Shown here one piece after another: positions 26,240 through 36,117 of a stretch of 64,000 nucleotides of DNA. Source of the DNA: Bacillus sp. SD088 (lineage in GTDB: Bacteria; Bacillota; Bacilli; Bacillales; Bacillaceae_C); the NCBI RefSeq assembly GCF_017355205.1, contig NZ_JADIJK010000013.1, positions 88,609-152,608 of the forward strand, in the 5' to 3' direction. A program made the translations under genes and the position numbers. A model generated the notes under the pieces. That model saw nothing but the letters and a program-made list of their open reading frames with translations, made no database searches and had not been told where the DNA came from. Numbering within the stretch: position 1 is the first letter of the stretch; each line of letters opens with the position of its first letter.

Positions 26240-27898
26240 ATGAAGGAATTTTCAGGTTTAAATAGAAAGGCTGTTTTTCAAGATATGGAGCAAGCCGAAT
26301 TTGATATGCTTGTGATAGGTGGAGGAATAACTGGTGCGGGAATTGCTTTAGATGCGGCTACAAGAGGGTTGAAAGTAGCGCTTGTAGAAATGAATGATTT
26401 TGCCTCTGGTACATCAAGCCGATCCACGAAATTAGTGCATGGTGGGTTGCGTTATTTAAAGCAGTTTGAAATAAAAGAAGTGGCAGAGCTTGGAAAGGAA
26501 CGAGCGATTGTTTATGAAAACGGTCCGCATGTCACGACACCAGAATGGATGCTGCTTCCTTTTCATACAGGAGGGACTTTTGGGAAATTCACGACTTCTA
26601 TTGGCTTGATGGTGTATGACTTTTTAGCTGGAGTGAAAAAGGCGGAAAGAAGAAAGATGCTTTCGGTTGATGAGACCTTAAATAAGGTCCCTTTTATTAA
26701 AAAGACTGGATTAAAGGGCAGTGGCTATTATGTCGAATATCGCACAGATGATGCCCGTCTCACGATCGAAGTCATGAAGGCAGCTGTGCAAAAAGGGGCA
26801 ACAGTAATTAATTATGCGAAAGCAGACCAATTTGTTTATAATGACGAGGGCAAAGCGATTGGAGCCGAGGTGCAAGACCGTCTCAGTGAGAAAAGAGTAC
26901 TAGTAAAGGCGAGTAAACTGGTTAATGCGGCAGGCCCATGGGTAGATGAACTGCGCGATATGGACGGATCTAAAACGGAAAAGCATTTGCGTTTGTCCAA
27001 AGGGGTGCATGTTGTTTTTGATGAAGCAATTTTTCCATTACATCAAGCTGTCTATTTTGATACACCTGATGGGCGAATGGTATTTGCGATCCCGCGTAAT
27101 GGGAAAACATATGTAGGAACCACAGACACATTTTATGAAGGTGATCCTGCAGATATGCATGCGACTCAGGCAGATCGTGATTATCTGTTGAAGGCTATTC
27201 GCTATATGTTTTCTGACTTGGATATCGCAGACTCTCATATTGAATCTAGTTGGGCTGGCGTCAGGCCTTTAATTCACGAGGAAGGCAAAGCACCGTCAGA
27301 AATATCTCGTAAAGATGAGATTTGGGAATCAAACAGTGGACTGATTACCATTGCTGGTGGAAAATTAACTGGATATCGGAAAATGGCAGAAACAGTGGTT
27401 AACTTAGTTGTAAGCAAACTAAATCAACTAGGAGACAAGAGCTTTCCAGCCTGTCAAACAAGGAATCTTCCCATTTCAGGAGGAGACATAGGGGGCTCCG
27501 CCCATTTAGAGGCTTTTATTCAAGAAAAGAGTAAAAAAGCAGAAAGTTATGGATTGACACAGGAAGAAGGGCGTAAACTGGCGAAGTTATATGGTACAAA
27601 TGTAGATACTGTGTTTGACTATTTGCCAGAGCAACAAGGGGAATTACCTGTTACTATGCAGGCACAACTTTTATACGCGATTCATCATGAGATGACGGTT
27701 CAACCAGTAGACTTCTTTATCCGAAGAACAGGCGAGCTATTATTTGACGTTGAGCTGGTCCAGCAGTGGAAAGATGCTGTGATCAAGGAGATGGCTTCCC
27801 TGTTTCATTGGACTGAAGGGGAACGCAAAAGAGCTACGGAGGTATTAGAGCATGAATTGAAACAGGCGACTCGTGGAGCTGGCAGAGTAAGCGTCTAG
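26240..27898 (+). CDS. glpD: Aerobic glycerol-3-phosphate dehydrogenase GlpD
   Basis: 552 residues, family length. FAD-binding motif GGGITGAGIALDAATRG near residue 28, then SSRSTKLVHGGLRYL, YYVEYRTDDARLTIE, the substrate region YVGTTDTFYEGD and ITIAGGKLTGYR. Membrane-associated flavoenzyme oxidising glycerol-3-phosphate to dihydroxyacetone phosphate and feeding electrons to the quinone pool. First gene of glpD-glpP-glpK, preceded by an antitermination leader. Confidence 0.96.
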   Translation: MKEFSGLNRKAVFQDMEQAEFDMLVIGGGITGAGIALDAATRGLKVALVEMNDFASGTSSRSTKLVHGGLRYLKQFEIKEVAELGKERAIVYENGPHVTTPEWMLLPFHTGGTFGKFTTSIGLMVYDFLAGVKKAERRKMLSVDETLNKVPFIKKTGLKGSGYYVEYRTDDARLTIEVMKAAVQKGATVINYAKADQFVYNDEGKAIGAEVQDRLSEKRVLVKASKLVNAAGPWVDELRDMDGSKTEKHLRLSKGVHVVFDEAIFPLHQAVYFDTPDGRMVFAIPRNGKTYVGTTDTFYEGDPADMHATQADRDYLLKAIRYMFSDLDIADSHIESSWAGVRPLIHEEGKAPSEISRKDEIWESNSGLITIAGGKLTGYRKMAETVVNLVVSKLNQLGDKSFPACQTRNLPISGGDIGGSAHLEAFIQEKSKKAESYGLTQEEGRKLAKLYGTNVDTVFDYLPEQQGELPVTMQAQLLYAIHHEMTVQPVDFFIRRTGELLFDVELVQQWKDAVIKEMASLFHWTEGERKRATEVLEHELKQATRGAGRVSV

Positions 27899-27961
27899 AG
27901 GGAGAAATTCTCATCCTTCAATAAAGTTTTCTCATATCAATTGAAAGGAAGGGATACAATC

Positions 27962-30051
<2,090 letters not shown>

Positions 30052-30055
30052 GCTT

Positions 30056-30204
30056 AAAAGAGGCTGGGTATAACTTGTATTATCTTAGCGTAGGCTCCTG
30101 CGGGAAGTTAGAGCTCGGCAACCCCCCGAAAGGCGAAGTATATTTCCGGAGCGGGGGGTATGTACCCTAGTAGTTTCGCTTTTTCTCCCAGCCTCTTTTT
30201 TGAT
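30056..30204. repeat. Long inverted-repeat element acting as glpK terminator
   Basis: The outer arms AAAAGAGGCTGGG (30057) and CCCAGCCTCTTTTTT (30188) pair over about 150 bp. Inside is a second stem, CCCCCCG / CGGGGGG. It ends in a T-run. The left arm recurs near 1960. Probably a mobile or dispersed hairpin element used as the terminator of the glp unit. Confidence 0.6.
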
Positions 30205-30227
30205 TTATAAAACTACAACATTCTAGC

Positions 30228-30302
30228 TTGTGAATAAGTTCAAATACTTTCTTTAAAAATAGTTTGTTCAATATTGCACAAACTTGATTGATCGTATATA
30301 TT
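30228..30302 (+). promoter_or_regulatory. Promoter with large palindrome and Rex-like sites before the SDR gene
   Basis: Candidate promoter TTGCAC (30274-30279), 17 bp, TATATT (30297-30302). A 22-bp near-perfect palindrome (30262-30283, arms GTTTGT/ACAAAC, centre CAATATTG, one mismatched pair) overlaps the -35. A second site, TTGTGAATAAGTTCAAAT (30228-30245), resembles the Rex consensus TTGTGA-N6-TCACAA. Repression by Rex or a TetR-type protein is plausible. Confidence 0.5.
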
Positions 30303-30343
30303 AAAGATAAGGGGGATCCCCAGAAAAATGGAGGTGGAAAATA

Positions 30344-31102
30344 ATGAAATTAAAAGACAAAGTAGCTATCGTGACAGGTGCTGGATCAGGGATGGGAAAG
30401 TCAATCGCACTTTTATATGCAAAAGAAGGAGCAAAAGTGGTTGCAAGTGATATAAACCCGGAAACGACACAAGCCGTTGTGAAAGAGATAGAGGAAGCCG
30501 GAGGACAAGCCCTCGCTGTTGTAGCGAACGTTGCGAAAGAGGAAGATATTCAAAACTTGGTGGATACGGCTGTAAAGGAATATGGGACAGTAGACATTTT
30601 GGTGAATAATGCAGGGATTATGGACAATTTCGTCCCAGCTGCAAACGTGACAGATGAATTATGGGAACGTGTCATGGCCATTAATACAACAGGTGTCATG
30701 AGAGCAACCCGCAAAGTCTTACCTATTTTTCAAGAAAAGAAAAGTGGCGTCATTATCAACAATGCCTCGATTGGAGGACTATATGGATCGAGAGCTGGTG
30801 CCGCATATACTGCTTCAAAACATGCTGCCATTGGGTTAACGAAAAATGTAGCTTTTCAATATGCAGAATACGGTATTCGTTGTAATGCCATTGCTCCTGG
30901 TGGGGTCGAAACAAATATAGGCTCAACGATTGATAACCCGGATCCATTTGGCATGAAAAAAGCAATGAGTGGAGCAGAGTTCAATCCAAAAAACGGAAAT
31001 CCGGAGGAAATTGCTACAATAGCTCTCTTTCTTGGATCAGATGACTCTAACTTTGTGAACGGTGTAGTCATTACTGCAGATGGTGGCTGGACAGCTTATT
31101 AG
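30344..31102 (+). CDS. Short-chain dehydrogenase/reductase (FabG-like)
   Basis: 252 residues, classical SDR: TGAGSGMG cofactor loop, SDIN after strand 2 (acidic, NAD-type), LVNNAGIMD, catalytic NNASIGG and YTASK, and C-terminal GVVITADGGWTAY. Resembles glucose-1-dehydrogenase or acetoin/butanediol-type SDRs. Strong AATGGAGGTGG ribosome site. The palindromic promoter region suggests dedicated control, perhaps redox-linked. Exact substrate unknown. Confidence 0.88.
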   Translation: MKLKDKVAIVTGAGSGMGKSIALLYAKEGAKVVASDINPETTQAVVKEIEEAGGQALAVVANVAKEEDIQNLVDTAVKEYGTVDILVNNAGIMDNFVPAANVTDELWERVMAINTTGVMRATRKVLPIFQEKKSGVIINNASIGGLYGSRAGAAYTASKHAAIGLTKNVAFQYAEYGIRCNAIAPGGVETNIGSTIDNPDPFGMKKAMSGAEFNPKNGNPEEIATIALFLGSDDSNFVNGVVITADGGWTAY

Positions 31103-31147
31103 GAATCAGAAAGTTTGGATGAAGGACAATGAGTTTAAAAGGATCTA

Positions 31148-31212
31148 AAAAAAAGCGCGTAGCACACGGAACGTGTGACGAGACTAATCATCAGCTACTC
31201 GCTTTTTGTTGT
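31148..31212 (+). terminator. Terminator after the SDR gene
   Basis: Outer stem AAAAGCGCGTAGC / GCTACTCGCTTTTT encloses a smaller hairpin CACACGGAACGTGTG, followed by a T-run. Also usable from the convergent mgtC-like gene. Confidence 0.75.
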
Positions 31213-31228
31213 GGAAAAATGAATGGAG

Positions 31229-31900
31229 TCACTCGAAATTGATAGACGTAACGCCATTCAATTTGTATAGTAGTTGGGTGATTTGATTGTCTTCCAATGG
31301 GTTTTTGGACTGTATTTTTAACTCTAAGATATATTTAGTGGTATGATCGATATTTTCCATTTTGACACGATAATCTTTAATCGCAAACTTGTGAAGAGTA
31401 AGATTTTCGATCACCATTTTGATACTATCTGTTGAGAGACACTCGACTGTTAGCTGGTATGCTTTAGGAATGGCAAATTTAAAAATGCGATTCAACAATT
31501 CTAATCCAACAAGAATTAAAATAGTTCCGAAGATACTTAATTCATACATACCAGCTCCAATCGCCATGCCAATACCAGCTGTTGCCCAAATACCAGCGGC
31601 TGTCGTCAGTCCATAAATGGAACGACGTTGGACAAGAATCATGCCTGCTCCTAAAAAGCCAACTCCACTTACAATTTGAGCGGCAACACGACTGGGGTCA
31701 AGGCCGATTCCTTCTTCATGCAAAATATCATTAAACCCATATTTCGAAATAATCATCATGACAGCGCTTCCTAGGGCAACTAAAAAATGAGTTCGCAATC
31801 CAGCCTCTTTAAATCTTTTTTCCCTCTCTAGTCCAACAACCGCACCCAGCACTCCGGCTACTAACACACGAATAAAAATTTCATAATTTCCAAGGGTCAT
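31229..31900 (-). CDS. MgtC/SapB-family membrane protein
   Basis: 223 residues: four to five N-terminal membrane segments with GLEREKRFKEAGLRTHFLVALGSA, QIVSGVGFLGAGMI and GLTTAAGIWATAGIGMA, the MgtC signature, and a C-terminal ACT-like soluble domain (about 145-223). In other bacteria MgtC proteins act in magnesium-limited growth and modulate ATP synthase; the Bacillus role is unclear. Monocistronic, ATG with AGGAGGAAA upstream. Confidence 0.93.
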   Translation of the reverse strand: MTLGNYEIFIRVLVAGVLGAVVGLEREKRFKEAGLRTHFLVALGSAVMMIISKYGFNDILHEEGIGLDPSRVAAQIVSGVGFLGAGMILVQRRSIYGLTTAAGIWATAGIGMAIGAGMYELSIFGTILILVGLELLNRIFKFAIPKAYQLTVECLSTDSIKMVIENLTLHKFAIKDYRVKMENIDHTTKYILELKIQSKNPLEDNQITQLLYKLNGVTSINFE

Positions 31901-31924
31901 TGTTTTTCCTCCTGATGTTTACAT

Positions 31925-32108
31925 TTTAAGAGGATATTCAAAAAGTCCGGTAAAAATGACACTGCGAGACAAATGATCTTCAACTAAGTACCGATACGTC
32001 CTGTGCAAGCTCGCCTCAGAATTTCGACGTACGATGTATTAGTGTCGGACGTTCACAATTAACGTCAGCGCTTTTAGCTGACTTTGTCCTTTTTATCCTC
32101 TTTTTTGA
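31925..32108. repeat. Dispersed foldback element with inverted ends
   Basis: The ends AAGAGGATATTCAAAAAG and CTTTTTATCCTCTTTTTTGAA are imperfect inverted repeats. The middle has GACGTACGATGTATTAGTGT, which echoes the GACGTACAGGATGTACTAGTGC core of repeat D, and CAGCGCTTTTAGCTG. No ORF. Confidence 0.6.
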
Positions 32109-32304
32109 ACATTCACTTTAAATAGATCTCCCGAAAAATGATTGAAAAAGAGAATAGAATAATCATAGCAAAATGACTATTCCATGAAAAGGGCAGATAC
32201 CTAAATCGTTAAAAACATTTCGTGCCCCTACATATTAGAGATTTGAAATGTGAATAAGTTTTGACAAATTCTGGAGCGTGCTAGGCACCAACATAGGAGC
32301 ACCA

Positions 32305-32366
32305 TTGACTTACTTTAAGATAGTGTTATAATGTAGTTGATTCATTGATAATGATTTTCAATGAGA
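32305..32366 (+). promoter_or_regulatory. Promoter with Fur box for the iron-uptake operon
   Basis: TTGACT (32305-32310), 16 bp, TATAAT (32327-32332). Just downstream, TTGATAATGATTTTCAATG continuing to GAGAATGAA (about 32345-32368) matches the Fur consensus TGATAATNATTATCA. Fur with ferrous iron would block initiation. Confidence 0.85.
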
Positions 32367-32411
32367 ATGAAGGAGAAAGATTAAGAAAATTTTGCTAGAT
32401 CGGAGTTTCCT

Positions 32412-33362
32412 ATGAAAACGTGGTATTTGATTGTCGCCTTAATTTTGGCGTCTTTTATATCGTTATTTGTGGGGGTAAGTAATATTACGCCTCTAGATCT
32501 GATTAACATTCAATCAGAAGAAACTCAAGTTTTTTTAATTAGTCGGGTGCCAAGGCTTGTTTCGATTTTATTGGCTGGCGCTGGAATGAGTATTGCGGGC
32601 TTGATTATGCAGCAATTGAGTCGGAATAAATTTGTCTCTCCAACCACGGCAGGTACATTAGATGCTACGAGATTAGGAATTCTTGTTTCGATGCTTCTAT
32701 TTGCAAATGCCACTACGCTTGAAAAATTGCTTGTGGCCTTTGTCTTTGCACTTGGCGGGACTTTATTATTTATGCAAATATTGGATCGAATTAAGTTTAA
32801 AGATGCAATCTTCATACCACTTGTTGGCATGATGTTTGGGAATATTTTGTCATCCATTACAACCTTCTTTGCCTATAAGGCGGATGTGATTCAGAATATG
32901 TCGGCTTGGTTACAAGGTGACTTTTCGATGATTATCAAGGGTAGGTATGAACTCTTATATATTAGTATCCCTGTTCTAATCTTGGCTTATTTTTTTGCTA
33001 ATCGCTTTACAGTAGCCGGGATGGGGGAAGACTTTGCGAAAAATCTAGGTCTTCCTTATAAACGGATTGTTAATATTGGTTTAATTCTTGTTGCATTGGT
33101 CACGGTTACGGTTGTATTAACAGTTGGGACGATTCCATTTTTAGGATTAATTATCCCAAATATTATTTCGATTATAAAAGGCGACCATATTCGAAAAACT
33201 TTGCCGTACACAGCATTACTGGGGGCTATTTTCCTTCTTATCTGTGACATATTGGGACGTGTGCTGATCTATCCATACGAAATATCCATTAGTTTAATGG
33301 TGGGTGTCATCGGTAGCGGCATATTCTTATATTTGCTATTCCGGAGGAAAGCCTATGCGTAA
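32412..33362 (+). CDS. yclN: FecCD-family ferric-siderophore ABC permease (YclN-like)
   Basis: 316 residues, about nine membrane segments: SRVPRLVSILLAGAGMSIAGLIMQQLSRNKF at the start of the BtuC-like core, SAWLQGDFS, and GTIPFLGLIIPNIIS facing the ATPase. Resembles YclN/FpbN of the Bacillus petrobactin-type uptake system. Preceded by a Fur box. Overlaps the next permease gene by 8 bp. Confidence 0.9.
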   Translation: MKTWYLIVALILASFISLFVGVSNITPLDLINIQSEETQVFLISRVPRLVSILLAGAGMSIAGLIMQQLSRNKFVSPTTAGTLDATRLGILVSMLLFANATTLEKLLVAFVFALGGTLLFMQILDRIKFKDAIFIPLVGMMFGNILSSITTFFAYKADVIQNMSAWLQGDFSMIIKGRYELLYISIPVLILAYFFANRFTVAGMGEDFAKNLGLPYKRIVNIGLILVALVTVTVVLTVGTIPFLGLIIPNIISIIKGDHIRKTLPYTALLGAIFLLICDILGRVLIYPYEISISLMVGVIGSGIFLYLLFRRKAYA

Positions 33363-34305
33363 TTCTACAAAAATCAGTATACTTGTGCTGGTCGCTGCAG
33401 GATGCTGTGCACTTTATTTATTCCATAATTTAAACGGTAGCTTTGATTATGCTTTACCAAAAAGGGCTATAAAAATAGCGGCAATGATTATTACAGGTGT
33501 CGCGATTGCATATTCAACAGTCGTATTCCAAACGATTACCCATAACCGTATTTTGACGCCAAGCATTATGGGTTTAGATTCCCTCTATTTGCTTATTCAA
33601 ACATTCGCTATTTTCTTTTTAGGTTCTGATCATATTACGATTGTAAATAAGCAGGTAAACTTCATGCTGTCCGTGATCATTATGATTATTTTCGCTTTAT
33701 TGCTTTTTCGCTTTTTATTTAAAAAGGGACAGCAATCGATTTATTTTCTACTTTTGGTTGGAATTATTGTGGGAACCTTTTTTCAAAGTATCTCGACATT
33801 TCTGCAAGTATTGATTGATCCAAACGAATTCCAAATTGTCCAGGATAAGATGTTTGCAAGTTTCAATAATGTCAACGGGGATTTAGTATGGTTATCTTTA
33901 TTCTTTGTTGGAGCTGTCTTACTTATTGGCTGGAGAAGCCTGCCATACCTAAATGTTCTATCACTTGGGCGAGATGTGGCGATTAATTTGGGGGTTTCTT
34001 ACGATCGAATTGTCAAACAAATGCTTGTTATTACGGCGATACTTATTTCAGTTTCCACAGCTTTAGTTGGGCCGATTACCTTCTTTGGTTTGATTGTCGC
34101 CAATCTGGCTTACCAATTCTTCAAAACATATAAGCACAGTGTTTTAATTACGGGTGCAGCGACAATGAGTGTGATTGCTTTAGTAGGTGGTCAATGGGTA
34201 GTGGAAAGAATCTTCACCTTTACGACCACGTTGAGTGTCATTATTAATTTTATCGGTGGAGTGTATTTCATTTATTTATTGTTGAAGGAGAGTAGATCCA
34301 CATGA
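33355..34305 (+). CDS. yclO: FecCD-family ferric-siderophore ABC permease (YclO-like)
   Basis: 316 residues, second membrane half of the importer: TGVAIAYSTVVFQTITHNRILTPSIMG, SLGRDVAINLGVSYDR and GPITFFGLIVANL. The ATG at 33355 has CGGAGGAAAG upstream and overlaps yclN by 8 bp. An upstream in-frame start would run 51 bp into yclN without a ribosome site. Forms a heterodimer with the preceding protein. Confidence 0.9.
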   Translation: MRNSTKISILVLVAAGCCALYLFHNLNGSFDYALPKRAIKIAAMIITGVAIAYSTVVFQTITHNRILTPSIMGLDSLYLLIQTFAIFFLGSDHITIVNKQVNFMLSVIIMIIFALLLFRFLFKKGQQSIYFLLLVGIIVGTFFQSISTFLQVLIDPNEFQIVQDKMFASFNNVNGDLVWLSLFFVGAVLLIGWRSLPYLNVLSLGRDVAINLGVSYDRIVKQMLVITAILISVSTALVGPITFFGLIVANLAYQFFKTYKHSVLITGAATMSVIALVGGQWVVERIFTFTTTLSVIINFIGGVYFIYLLLKESRST

Positions 34306-35066
34306 TTCAAGTGTTAAATTTAACGAAGGCGTATGGGAAAAAACGTGTGGTAGAAGATGTAACGGTTGATATTCAGCCTGGACAGATTACATCTTTCATT
34401 GGTCCGAATGGTGCAGGGAAATCTACTTTACTATCTATGGTTAGTCGCTTGCTCGATGCTGATACAGGAGAAGTATTGGTAGATCAAAATAATGTCAAAG
34501 CCATGAAGTCAGGCGACTTTTCGAAGAAAGTATCCATTCTTAAACAATCCAACTATATGAATGTCCGTTTAACTATTCGTGAGCTTGTTTCCTTTGGACG
34601 CTTTCCATATTCAAAGGGACGGCTTAATGATATTGACCAAAAAAAGATCGATGAAGCCATTGATTATATGGTTTTACGTGATATACAAGATCAATACCTT
34701 GAGGAATTGTCAGGGGGGCAAAGGCAAAGAGCCTTTATCGCCATGGTTATTGCTCAAGATACAGATTATATTTTACTAGATGAACCATTAAATAATTTGG
34801 ATATGAAGCATTCTGTGCAAATCATGAAAATCTTGCGTCGACTTGTAGATGATCTCGGGAAAACCGTCGTTATCGTCCTCCATGATATTAACTTTGCTTC
34901 TGTTTATTCAGATCGAATCGTAGCCTTGAAAAACGGTCAGGTTGTGAAAGATGGTCCAACGAATGAAATTATTCAGTCTGAATCCTTGAAGGAAATTTAT
35001 GATATGGATATTCCCATTCAACAATTAAATAATTGCCGGATCTGTGTGTATTTTAATTCCAACTAA
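34302..35066 (+). CDS. yclP: Ferric-siderophore ABC transporter ATPase (YclP-like)
   Basis: 254 residues: Walker A GPNGAGKST, Q-loop LKQSNY, signature LSGGQRQR, Walker B YILLDEPLNNLD and switch HDINFA. Overlaps yclO by 4 bp (ATGA). Energises the YclNO-type permease. In Bacillus subtilis a substrate-binding lipoprotein gene (yclQ) follows; here a terminator follows, so the binding protein must be encoded elsewhere. Confidence 0.94.
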   Translation: MIQVLNLTKAYGKKRVVEDVTVDIQPGQITSFIGPNGAGKSTLLSMVSRLLDADTGEVLVDQNNVKAMKSGDFSKKVSILKQSNYMNVRLTIRELVSFGRFPYSKGRLNDIDQKKIDEAIDYMVLRDIQDQYLEELSGGQRQRAFIAMVIAQDTDYILLDEPLNNLDMKHSVQIMKILRRLVDDLGKTVVIVLHDINFASVYSDRIVALKNGQVVKDGPTNEIIQSESLKEIYDMDIPIQQLNNCRICVYFNSN

Positions 35067-35094
35067 ATCAGAGGGATATATTCACATAAAACAA

Positions 35095-35140
35095 GGGCGT
35101 CCAATCACATGATGTTCCCATGATTGGACGTTCTATTTGT
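35095..35140 (+). terminator. Terminator of the iron-uptake operon
   Basis: GCGTCCAATCA (35098-35108) pairs with TGATTGGACGTTC (35120-35132), followed by TATTTGTTATT. Sits 30 bp after the ATPase stop and shows the operon ends without a binding-protein gene. Confidence 0.75.
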
Positions 35141-35329
35141 TATTGTAGGAGATCCTTTAATTTTTTAATATGCTAGAAGAGTGTTCTAATCCCTTTTTAG
35201 CAAAATGAAACGGCTGAACATTCTCTTAAAACTAATAATTTAAGGCTTTTCTTATAGAAACTTTTAGGGAAGACTGCTAAGATTTAGTTGAAAGGTATAA
35301 TCATATTAAAGGTGAATGGGGGAAGTAAG

Positions 35330-36037
35330 TTGATTAGAGCACTTGCCCATAGAGGGTATCCGGGCAAATATCCAGAGAACACATTAACGGCGTATCGGGC
35401 GGCTTATGAATTGGGATTTAGTCATATTGAGATTGATGTTCAGCTTAGTAAAGATGGAGTGCCTATTTTAATGCACGATATAACAGTAAATCGGATGACG
35501 GACGCCAACGGATTTGTGAAGGATTTTACATTTAATGAGCTTCGAAAGTTAAAGGTCGGAGGAACAGAAACCATCCCGACTTTAAAGGAAGCGCTTCAAT
35601 TTGCAAAAGGGAAAATGAAGGTAGCTGTAGAGTTAAAGCAGCATGGGTATCTCTATCCGGAACTAGAGGAAAAGACGCTTAGAGTGATTGAAGAAACAGG
35701 GATGATGGACTCGATATATGTTAATTCTTTTGATCACTATTCTATTAGAAAAATGAGAGAATTATCAGCGGACATTGAATTAGGTGTGATCCAACATGGT
35801 GCTACCCCTGGATTATTCGATTTTTTAAAAGAAATCAAGGCATCCTCCCTTGCTGTTCGAATTGAATATCTAACAGATGAATTTGTTGAGGAATGTGAAG
35901 CGGCAGGATTGCAAATTGTTGTCTGGCCGGTGGACAAGCAATGGCAATTTGATATTTTCCGGCGGTATCCTAATATTTTATGTACGACTAATAAGTTAGA
36001 AGACTTCAAGAGGATGTATGAGGAAGCGCAATTTTAG
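35330..36037 (+). CDS. Glycerophosphodiester phosphodiesterase
   Basis: 235 residues, GDPD family: AHRGYPGKYPENTLTAY, IEIDVQLSKDGVPILMHD (Glu, Asp, His of the metal/catalytic site), VAVELK and VVWPVD. Cytoplasmic (no signal peptide), UgpQ-like; releases glycerol-3-phosphate and an alcohol from deacylated phospholipids. The TTG at 35330 is chosen for the GGGGGAAG just upstream; an in-frame TTG at 35288 would add 14 residues outside the fold. Confidence 0.9.
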   Translation: MIRALAHRGYPGKYPENTLTAYRAAYELGFSHIEIDVQLSKDGVPILMHDITVNRMTDANGFVKDFTFNELRKLKVGGTETIPTLKEALQFAKGKMKVAVELKQHGYLYPELEEKTLRVIEETGMMDSIYVNSFDHYSIRKMRELSADIELGVIQHGATPGLFDFLKEIKASSLAVRIEYLTDEFVEECEAAGLQIVVWPVDKQWQFDIFRRYPNILCTTNKLEDFKRMYEEAQF

Positions 36038-36069
36038 AGTAATAAAGCGAGACTGTTGGTTGTATCGGG

Positions 36070-36112
36070 ATAAAAAGAGGAACCAGTATATTTGAGGGTA
36101 TACTGGTTCCTT
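36070..36112 (-). terminator. Leftward terminator after pbpC-like gene
   Basis: Read leftward: GGAACCAGTATA (36110-36099) pairs with TATACTGGTTCC (36090-36079), followed by TCTTTTTATC. Confidence 0.85.
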
Positions 36113-36117
36113 TCAAC

